From an uncultured Phycisphaerales bacterium (GTDB taxonomy: Bacteria > Planctomycetota > Phycisphaerae > UBA1845 > CAIVHJ01), in assembly GCA_903905665.1 (NCBI GenBank), contig CAIVHJ010000129.1, positions 1 through 16,930 on the forward strand: a stretch of DNA of 16,930 nt, written 5' to 3'. Shown here piece after piece: positions 7,379 to 13,112 of this stretch. Made by a program: the position numbers and the translations under genes. Every line of letters starts with the position of its first letter. Within the stretch, counting starts at the first letter, position 1. The notes beneath the pieces were generated by a model that searched no databases, was not told where the DNA came from, and worked only from the letters and a program-made list of their open reading frames with translations.

Positions 7379-8485
7379 TCAAAAATCAAAAGACTCCTGT
7401 CGTCTCTCGATCCTTCCCCTTTCCTTTTTTGGCAGGTCGTGTTTGGGGGTGGAATAGGATTTTGCGTCGTCGAGGACGAGGGTTTTGGAGAGTTGGTTGG
7501 TTCGACGCAATTGCTCAAGCATGTCGAGCAAATCTTCCGGTTTCAGATGATCTGCGCCCGATCCGCCTGAGGTGTCGGTGAGGCGACGTCGCAGTTGTTC
7601 GGCGAGGACGCGAAGCAGGTACTCGTTTTGAGCGATGCGATCGAGCGAAACGCCGGATTCCATATAAAGCGTGTTGGCTTCTTCGATCAGTCGGGCCGGC
7701 CAGTCTTTTTTTCGCCCGGAAACTTTTCGAAATCGTTCGGCACTCGTCAGCCGCTGTTTCATTTCACCGGTATATAATTTCGAGATTTCGATGCCCAGAT
7801 AACATCGGTTCAGTTTATTCGCCGCCACGAGCGTCGTTCCGCTTCCGGCGAACGGATCCAGAACGACATCGTCGGGATTTGATGCCGTGCGAATAATTCT
7901 GGCGAGCAGGGCTTCGGGCATTTGGCAGGGGAAATGAGTTTCGCGTTCGCTGAAGGTTCCGCAGACGCGAGGGTATTCGTCCCAGACGTCATCGGGGAGT
8001 TTTCCGAGTGTACCGAAGGCTCGGCGATCGGCGTAATTTTTTTGTCGGCTGCTGAGGACGCGCACGGGATCGGCGTTGAAGGTGAAGCGTTTGGGGTCTT
8101 TGGTGAAATAGAAAATATGGGTGTGGGAGCGAGCGAATTTGTTGCGGGTGTTTTGGCCGAAGCGATAGTGCCAGATGATCCAGTTTCGCAGATGAAAACC
8201 AATTTCCTTGAGGGCCTGAGTTTTCAGTTCGGCGGCGTATTCGTCGCCGATGGCGAGAAAGAACGAACCCGTGGGTTTGAGCACCTGGTGGACCAGTTTC
8301 ATCCACTGCGTGCACCAGGACACATATTGGTCATCGGACAATTTGTCGTGGTACTCGTCGTTGTAATCGTAGCCGATGTTGAACGGCGGATCGGCGAAGA
8401 CCAGATCGACAGAACCTTCCGGCACCTTCGGAAGGATTTTGACACAATCGCCGCAGATGATTCGGTCCCACTTGAATTTGGCCAT
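7379..8485 (-). CDS. Solitary beta-class DNA methyltransferase (site-specific, N6-adenine or N4-cytosine)
   Basis: A 368-residue DNA amino-methyltransferase. The catalytic motif IV ADPPFNIGYDY is at 31-41 and the SAM-binding motif I LDPFAGSGTTLVAANK at 209-224. Motif IV before motif I is the beta-class order (CcrM/HinfI type). Between them lie the helix-rich catalytic part and probable target recognition region (about 105-185, including HYRFGQN and ARSHTHIFYFTKD). The last 120 residues form a charged helical tail (LIEEANTLYMESGVSLDRIAQNEYLLRVL) ending in a basic segment. DPPF rather than DPPY is acceptable for N6-adenine enzymes but does not settle the base. No restriction endonuclease gene is adjacent, so a regulatory or orphan role is likely. 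It lies 62 bp downstream of sucC on the same strand; no clear ribosome site precedes the ATG at 8485. Confidence 0.9.
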   Translation of the reverse strand: MAKFKWDRIICGDCVKILPKVPEGSVDLVFADPPFNIGYDYNDEYHDKLSDDQYVSWCTQWMKLVHQVLKPTGSFFLAIGDEYAAELKTQALKEIGFHLRNWIIWHYRFGQNTRNKFARSHTHIFYFTKDPKRFTFNADPVRVLSSRQKNYADRRAFGTLGKLPDDVWDEYPRVCGTFSERETHFPCQMPEALLARIIRTASNPDDVVLDPFAGSGTTLVAANKLNRCYLGIEISKLYTGEMKQRLTSAERFRKVSGRKKDWPARLIEEANTLYMESGVSLDRIAQNEYLLRVLAEQLRRRLTDTSGGSGADHLKPEDLLDMLEQLRRTNQLSKTLVLDDAKSYSTPKHDLPKKERGRIERRQESFDF

Positions 8486-8547
8486 AGCGTTTATTCTAGC
8501 GCCGCCGTGCGGATTCGCAAGGGGCGGTTACAACCCGTCGCCCACGC

Positions 8548-9708
8548 TCAAACGGCGGCGCAGACTTTTTGGGCGGCGTCGGTGAGTTCGGTGGCGGTGA
8601 CGAGTTGTTTGATGTCGGCTTCTTTGAGCATTTGTCTCGCTTTTTCGACGTTGGTGCCTTCGAGGCGGACGACGACGGGAACCTTAAAGCCGATCTGTTT
8701 TGCGGCGGTAATCAGCGCTTCGGCAATCACGTCGCATTTGGCGATTCCGCCGAAGATGTTGACGAGAATTCCTTTGACTTTCGGGTCGGTCAGAATGATC
8801 CGAAACGCTTCGACGGCGTTTTCGGGTGTGACGCTGCCGCCGACGTCAAGAAAATTGGCGGGTTCACCGCCGTGAAGTTTGATGATGTCCATGGTGCTCA
8901 TCGCCAGTCCGGCGCCGTTGACGAGGCATCCGATGTTGCCGTTGAGAGCGATGTAGGAGAGGTCGTGCTGTTTGGCGCGGATTTCCAGCGGGTTTTCCTC
9001 GGTCGGGTCAAACATGGCGGCGATGTCTTTGTGTCGAAACAGGGCGTTGTCGTCGAAGGTCATCTTGGCATCGATCGCCATCACGCGACCGTCGGGAGTA
9101 CGAACGAGGGGGTTGATTTCGGCAAGGGAGCAATCATATTTCAGAAAAATGTCGGCGATTCCCAGCAAAGCGATTCGGGCGTCGCGCATCTGTGTCTTGT
9201 CGGTGAAGCCGAGCGACTTGATCAGTTTGGCGACTTGAAACGGTTGCAGACCAAGATGCGGATGGAGCCATTCCTTGACGATCGCGCGGGGATTTCGCGC
9301 GGCCACTTCCTCGATTTCGACGCCGCCCTCACGACTGACCATCATGACGGGAACGTTGCGGCTGCGATCAATGACCATGCCGACGTAATACTCGCTTTCG
9401 ATGTCCACGGCGGAGGCGATCAGCAGTTTTTTGACCGGAATTCCGTCGGGACCGGATTGTTTGCTGACCATTCGATTGGTAAGCATGAACTGAGCGGCTG
9501 CTTTGACTTCGTTTTCACTATTGCACAGTTTGACGAAGCCTGCCTTGCCTCGTCCGCCCGCGAATACCTGTGCTTTGATTACGACCTGGCCGCCGATTTT
9601 TCGGTAGGCGGATGCAGCATCGTCAATGGTCGTCACGACTTCAGACGCCGGAACTGGAACCCCCGCCTGCGTCAGCAGCGACCGGGCTTGATACTCATGA
9701 ATTCTCAC
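8548..9708 (-). CDS. sucC: Succinyl-CoA ligase (ADP/GDP-forming) subunit beta
   Basis: Beta subunit of the TCA-cycle enzyme that makes ATP or GTP from succinyl-CoA; it binds nucleotide and Mg and pairs with SucD. The 386-residue product matches the E. coli length of 388. It has the start MRIHEYQARSLLTQAGVPVP, the ATP-grasp loop GGRGKAG (51-57), EINP with Asn199 and Asp213 at the same positions as the E. coli Mg ligands, GNIGCLVNGAGLAM (257-270), GGEPANFLDVGG (280-291) and VNIFGG (316-321). GTG at 9708 is the start because AAGGAG lies 6 nt upstream and homology begins there; the frame runs open to 9930 without similarity. No sucD is present in the window: the next gene downstream is a DNA methyltransferase. 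A decayed copy of its 5' end lies at 11051-11164. Confidence 0.96.
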   Translation of the reverse strand: MRIHEYQARSLLTQAGVPVPASEVVTTIDDAASAYRKIGGQVVIKAQVFAGGRGKAGFVKLCNSENEVKAAAQFMLTNRMVSKQSGPDGIPVKKLLIASAVDIESEYYVGMVIDRSRNVPVMMVSREGGVEIEEVAARNPRAIVKEWLHPHLGLQPFQVAKLIKSLGFTDKTQMRDARIALLGIADIFLKYDCSLAEINPLVRTPDGRVMAIDAKMTFDDNALFRHKDIAAMFDPTEENPLEIRAKQHDLSYIALNGNIGCLVNGAGLAMSTMDIIKLHGGEPANFLDVGGSVTPENAVEAFRIILTDPKVKGILVNIFGGIAKCDVIAEALITAAKQIGFKVPVVVRLEGTNVEKARQMLKEADIKQLVTATELTDAAQKVCAAV

Positions 9709-9714
9709 AAAAAT

Positions 9715-9720
9715 CTCCTT
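9715..9720 (-). promoter_or_regulatory. Ribosome binding site of sucC
   Basis: AAGGAG on the minus strand lies 6 nt before the GTG at 9708. It decides the start against the upstream in-frame codons as far as 9930. I find no convincing promoter in 9721-9986. Confidence 0.8.
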
Positions 9721-9986
9721 CGAGAAAGAGCTCGAGGGCAAAATATCTGTCCCGTCTATTGCCCCACCACTACCGAAAGATTCCATCGAGAGAAGCTTTG
9801 ATCGAAACCGTATTTTCGCACGCGAAAGAACGAAATGCAACCGGATTGAGACGTCCGTGGTGGGCATCAGCTCGTCGGATTTATCATGATGTATCCTATT
9901 GCTTCTGAGTCGTGATACTACTGTCGTCAAGAGACCGGGTGAATCAAGGCCGTTCTGGTGAGCCGGGATTGACTGTTACATGTATT

Positions 9987-11012
9987 CTACGCGATACCGT
10001 CTAGGTGTATTTCTTCCGGGGGAGCGGCGGTATTCAACCACGCCCAGATGACCAGTAAAGCATCCTGTGGCGGAACTCGCATGATGTAGTACCGGTTATT
10101 CTCCAGAGGAATGTGAATTCTGGATTCATGCGCATCGTACCACAAAGTGCCCGTACCCTGGCGAGCGATGAGAATGTCTGGATGCTTACTCCGAAAAAGT
10201 CTTCGTGGGCGAAATGCGATCGTTCCGGGGAACAACCAGCAGCGTGGATAACCCCAGTCCCAATTGCGTATGAAGACGGGTAGAATTATTGTCGCCAGCC
10301 ACAATGCAAAAACAGCCGATCCCCAACTTCCTAAACGCCTCCACCCGATAAGAATCACAAAGAGCCATACACCAAGTAAGCACCGCACTATCCACTGGAA
10401 GATAACAAGCACGGATTTTGCTTTTCCCATTTTATATCTTTGGTAATGGGATTTCATGATGAAGTTTTTGCTGGGATCCACGCCGACGAATTCTTCAAGA
10501 TAAATCCAGCTGCGATCAGGATCTCGGCCCAGCGGCAGTGGTTCAAAGGGAATGTTGTGTGACGGTGGAACCGGCAAGACGGGAAGTTTGGCGTTGTCAA
10601 TAATGATGGCGGACGGCATGGTCAGGCCAGCGGGCGGTTGAAGTCGTTCAGGAATATTTCGGCAGCCGTCCAAGCCGATTTCGGTAATTCTCCTGGTTAG
10701 CCAATCCTCGCCGTGTAGATCGTTCAATGGCGTTTGAGCAGTCAGTTCCTTTCTGACCTTCCAAACTCTCCAGAAATTGATTATCAGCAGAGGAATCATT
10801 ACCAAAGAAAAGGGTATGCCCAGTATCAAAACAAAAACGCCAATAAACGGAATCGCTCTGCTGGGGTCTGCAAATATGGCAAATAAGGCAAATGGCCCGG
10901 AGAAGATAAGCATAACGTAAGCGCACGCACGCAATGCGGCTTTCCAGATAGACTTGCAAATGGCGACCTTAAGAACTCGCGGCGTTACTCCATTTGATGA
11001 AGAGTTGGACAT
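9987..11012 (-). CDS. Membrane protein of unknown function
   Basis: A 341-residue product I do not recognise. Two hydrophobic hairpins are visible: helices at about 30-48 and 55-82, then 200-224 and 230-249, with a soluble loop of about 115 residues between them (LHGEDWLTRRITEIGLDG, then a proline-rich PVLPVPP stretch). After the fourth helix a roughly 90-residue tail (FPGTIAFRPRRLF, then TLWYDAHESRIHIPLENNRYYI) ends in an amphipathic helix. The tail has the rhythm of a small strand-rich domain resembling bacterial PH-like domains, which is a guess. Base composition appears more AT-rich than in the neighbouring genes. It sits between sucC and a relic of a second sucC 5' end, 38 bp after the relic's stop codon. 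A promoter at 11209-11236 points at it. The ATG at 11012 has no clear Shine-Dalgarno. Confidence 0.75.
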   Translation of the reverse strand: MSNSSSNGVTPRVLKVAICKSIWKAALRACAYVMLIFSGPFALFAIFADPSRAIPFIGVFVLILGIPFSLVMIPLLIINFWRVWKVRKELTAQTPLNDLHGEDWLTRRITEIGLDGCRNIPERLQPPAGLTMPSAIIIDNAKLPVLPVPPSHNIPFEPLPLGRDPDRSWIYLEEFVGVDPSKNFIMKSHYQRYKMGKAKSVLVIFQWIVRCLLGVWLFVILIGWRRLGSWGSAVFALWLATIILPVFIRNWDWGYPRCWLFPGTIAFRPRRLFRSKHPDILIARQGTGTLWYDAHESRIHIPLENNRYYIMRVPPQDALLVIWAWLNTAAPPEEIHLDGIA

Positions 11013-11050
11013 GGATAGTGGTTGTATTTTTCGGGATGCGAATCTTGATC

Positions 11051-11164
11051 TTATTTTTTCACGATTAGTATTGTCGGTCTAAGCGCCGTTATGATTTCAG
11101 ACCCCGGGATCGGAACGCCCGCCTGCGTCAGCAGCGACCGGTCTTGATATTCATGAATTCTCAC
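11051..11164 (-). pseudogene. Relic of a sucC 5' end (37-codon open frame)
   Basis: Reading on the minus strand from GTG at 11164, the first 26 codons match the start of sucC (9708 downward) at 68 of 78 bases: MRIHEYQDRSLLTQAGVPIP against MRIHEYQARSLLTQAGVPVP. Half of the eight changed codons alter the protein only conservatively or not at all. Similarity then stops abruptly; the frame continues as unrelated residues to TAA at 11051-11053. An AAGGAG lies 7 nt before the GTG (11172-11177), and a few flanking bases beyond it also resemble the sucC leader. The peptide would lack every catalytic region, so it is a truncated duplicate. It could still be translated as a short leader for the membrane protein gene downstream. 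Confidence 0.85.
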
Positions 11165-11208
11165 TCATACACTCCTTTGAAAAAACTCTCACTATGAAAG
11201 AAACCCTA

Positions 11209-11236
11209 TTTATACTGCAACTCGTGGTCTTTTCAA
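11209..11236 (-). promoter_or_regulatory. Sigma70-type promoter toward the sucC relic and membrane protein
   Basis: On the minus strand, TTGAAA (11231-11236), a 16-bp spacer and TATAAA (11209-11214) make a near-consensus promoter. It lies 45 bp upstream of the relic start codon and would transcribe the relic, the 341-residue membrane protein and possibly sucC. Predicted from sequence only. Confidence 0.65.
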
Positions 11237-11318
11237 GGGATAGCGGGATTGGGGGCGGGAATCGGTTTCAGGGGATCATTCGTACTTTTTCCATGTTCCG
11301 GGTTGGGGGGAAGGCCAC

Positions 11319-11346
11319 TTGAAAGAGCCGCCGAAAGCGTTATACT
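11319..11346 (+). promoter_or_regulatory. rplM: Sigma70-type promoter of rplM-rpsI
   Basis: TTGAAA (11319-11324), a 16-bp spacer and TATACT (11341-11346) lie 46 bp before the rplM ATG. Divergent from the promoter at 11209-11236. The leader of about 40 nt is too short for a large regulatory RNA. Confidence 0.75.
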
Positions 11347-11392
11347 AGTGGGTTCTAGTTTTGGCATAAATTATCACTACGGATGTCAAGCG

Positions 11393-11854
11393 ATGAAAGT
11401 ACGAAAGACGAAAACGACCCTGATCACACAACCCGCCACTAAATCATGGTATCACGTGGACGCCACGAATCAGGTGCTGGGGCGATTGGCTTCACGCATT
11501 GCGATGGTGCTGATGGGCAAACACAAGCCCAGTTACACCTCGCATGTGGATACCGGTGATTTTGTGGTCGTGACGAATTGTACGAAGATCAAAATCACCG
11601 GAAAGAAAGTGGAGCAGAAGACGTACAATTACTTCACTCGTTATCCGGGTGGGTACAAGCAGGTTTCGTGGAGTAAGATGCTGGAAAAACATCCCGACCG
11701 GCTGTTGAGACTGGTCGTCAAACGGATGCTGCCGAAAAACGCGCTGGGCCAGCGCATGCTGAAAAAACTCAAAGCCTATGCCGGAGACGAGCATCCGCAT
11801 CAGGCGCAACAACCCGAACCGATGAAATACAAAACTCCGAGGTGTGAACGGTGA
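11393..11854 (+). CDS. rplM: 50S ribosomal protein L13
   Basis: An early-assembling large-subunit protein bound to 23S rRNA. The 153-residue product matches L13 throughout: WYHVDATNQVLGRLAS (19-34), GKHKPSYTSHVDTGDFVVV (42-60), KIKITGKK (65-72), a YFTRYPGGYKQ segment, and VVKRMLPKNALGQRMLKKLKAYAG (108-131). It is 11 residues longer than E. coli L13, mostly a Lys/Thr-rich N-terminal extension and a basic tail. ATG at 11393 is the start; the frame is open to 11249 but the promoter lies within that stretch. Its stop overlaps the rpsI start by 3 nt (GTGA), so the two genes are translationally coupled in the usual L13-S9 operon. Confidence 0.97.
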   Translation: MKVRKTKTTLITQPATKSWYHVDATNQVLGRLASRIAMVLMGKHKPSYTSHVDTGDFVVVTNCTKIKITGKKVEQKTYNYFTRYPGGYKQVSWSKMLEKHPDRLLRLVVKRMLPKNALGQRMLKKLKAYAGDEHPHQAQQPEPMKYKTPRCER

Positions 11855-12318
11855 GCGAAAAAACTGAAAAACCGGAAAAAGAAGCACCCGTTGAAACGGC
11901 AACGGTCAGCGTGATCATTCCCCAGCCGCCCAACCTGTGGTTTCGGGGAACGGGTCGAAGGAAGACCGCAGTTGCGCGGGTTCGGATTCGTCCGGGTGAC
12001 GGCAAGTTTTTGGTCAATAAGCGTGAGATCGACAAGTATTTTGCGATTGAGCGCGACCGTCATTCGATCGTGTCGCCGCTTAAAGCCACCAAGACAATGG
12101 GATTGGTGGATGTTTACGTGAACGTGATGGGTGGCGGGCCGACGGGTCAGGCGGGAGCCATCATGATGGGTTTGGCGCGGGCTCTGAGGCAGGCAAATCC
12201 GGATTACGCCGAGCTGCTGCGCGACGGCGGGTATCTGACGCGTGACGCGCGGATGGTCGAGCGGAAGAAATACGGAAGAGCGGGCGCGCGACGTCGATTC
12301 CAGTTCTCGAAGCGGTAA
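11851..12318 (+). CDS. rpsI: 30S ribosomal protein S9
   Basis: A small-subunit head protein whose C-terminal tail reaches the P-site tRNA. The 155-residue product has the S9 blocks GTGRRKTAVARV (33-44), VNVMGGGPTGQAGA (90-103), GLARAL (107-112) and DARMVERKKYGRAGARRRFQ (132-151), and ends in the conserved SKR. It carries about 27 extra N-terminal residues, rich in Lys, Glu and Pro, compared with E. coli S9 (130 residues). GTG at 11851 overlaps the rplM stop codon. A repeat and then a strong terminator follow. Confidence 0.97.
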   Translation: MSEKTEKPEKEAPVETATVSVIIPQPPNLWFRGTGRRKTAVARVRIRPGDGKFLVNKREIDKYFAIERDRHSIVSPLKATKTMGLVDVYVNVMGGGPTGQAGAIMMGLARALRQANPDYAELLRDGGYLTRDARMVERKKYGRAGARRRFQFSKR

Positions 12319-12325
12319 GTTCAGA

Positions 12326-12361
12326 TTCTCACCACAGAGAACACAGAGTACACAGAGAAAT
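12326..12361. repeat. CAGAG-family 9-nt-periodic repeat
   Basis: After TTCTCACC come ACAGAGAAC, ACAGAGTAC and ACAGAGAAA, three 9-nt units in tandem, then T. It is the same family as the units at 6303-6420. It sits between the rpsI stop and its terminator, so it would be transcribed in the 3' untranslated region. Confidence 0.8.
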
Positions 12362-12408
12362 AAAAGAGGATTTGAAATCAATTGAATTAAAGAAGATGTC
12401 GCCGGTTT

Positions 12409-12439
12409 AAACCCACGGATACTCATCCGTGGGTTTTTT
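12409..12439. terminator. Terminator between rpsI and purN
   Basis: AAACCCACGGAT (12409-12420) and ATCCGTGGGTTT (12425-12436) form a perfect 12-bp stem with a 4-nt ACTC loop, with a T run on the plus strand at 12434-12439. It ends the rplM-rpsI transcript. The same stem lies just beyond the purN stop and may also act in the opposite direction, although the T run there is shorter. Confidence 0.92.
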
Positions 12440-13097
12440 ATTGGGGTGGATGGTCGAGGATTCGGACACGACGGCCGTCGATTTGCAGGCGGCCTTCGGA
12501 GAATAGACGGATGGCGTGGGGGTAGAGTTTTCGCTCGGCAAAACGGACGCGCCGGCCGAGCGATTCGACGGTATCGTTTTCACGAACGAGAACCGGCTTT
12601 TGCAGAACGATCGGGCCGTGATCGTAACTGTTGTCCACGAAATGGACGGTGCAACCGGTCACTTTGCAACCGGCGTCGAGGACCGCCCGATAAACCAGTT
12701 CGCCGTAAAATCCCTTTCCGCCGAATAAAGGCAACAGGGCGGGATGGATGTTCATCACGCGACCTTCGAAATCCGGCGGAATGATCCACATGCTCAGGAA
12801 TCCGCCCATGCAGACCAGATCGACCCCGGCGGAGCGAACGGCATCGGAGATTTGTTTGCTGAATGAGTCCGCGGATTCGGGATCCGCATCTCGTGAAGCG
12901 TGAAAGAGGGAACGCGAGACGACTTGGGTGGGGATTCCGGCGGATTGGGCGCGCTGGAGACCCTTGGCATCGGGTCGGGAACTAATGACGAGTTTGATAT
13001 CGATGGGAAGAGTCCCTTTGCGTTGCAGGTTGATGAGATTCTGCAACGTGGTGCCGCTTCCCGAGATCAGACAGGCGATGTTCAGTTTACTTTCCAT
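12438..13097 (-). CDS. purN: Phosphoribosylglycinamide formyltransferase
   Basis: Transfers a formyl group from 10-formyltetrahydrofolate to GAR in purine synthesis. The 219-residue protein has the phosphate loop ISGSGTTLQNL (11-21), GVDLVCMGGFLSMW (91-104), MNIHPALLP with Asn116 and His118, and CTVHFVDNSYDHGPIVLQ with Asp159. Asn, His and Asp are the catalytic triad known from E. coli PurN. The C-terminal helix (RRVRFAERKLYPHAIRLF) is also typical. ATG at 13097 has no clear Shine-Dalgarno. It lies 15 bp downstream of the DUF3604 gene and so may be co-transcribed with it and ileS. Its stop touches the shared terminator. Confidence 0.95.
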   Translation of the reverse strand: MESKLNIACLISGSGTTLQNLINLQRKGTLPIDIKLVISSRPDAKGLQRAQSAGIPTQVVSRSLFHASRDADPESADSFSKQISDAVRSAGVDLVCMGGFLSMWIIPPDFEGRVMNIHPALLPLFGGKGFYGELVYRAVLDAGCKVTGCTVHFVDNSYDHGPIVLQKPVLVRENDTVESLGRRVRFAERKLYPHAIRLFSEGRLQIDGRRVRILDHPPQ

Positions 13098-13112
13098 CGT
13101 AAAGTGAATCGT

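Noticed and set aside
7075..7581. A 168-codon plus-strand frame spanning the hairpin and the 3' end of the methyltransferase gene
   Set aside because: It overlaps the membrane protein gene and the methyltransferase gene, crosses repeats, and has no coherent protein character.
7379..8485. A restriction-modification system
   Set aside because: No endonuclease or specificity gene is next to the methyltransferase; the neighbours are sucC and a repeat region.
8569..9801. A 410-codon plus-strand frame antisense to sucC
   Set aside because: Its GD/VD-rich translation is the mirror of sucC codons, and sucC is certain.
9709..9930. An N-terminal extension of sucC
   Set aside because: The frame is open, but homology, family length and AAGGAG all place the start at 9708.
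11249..11392. An N-terminal extension of L13 from 11249
   Set aside because: It covers the rplM promoter and has no similarity to L13; the ATG at 11393 fits the family.
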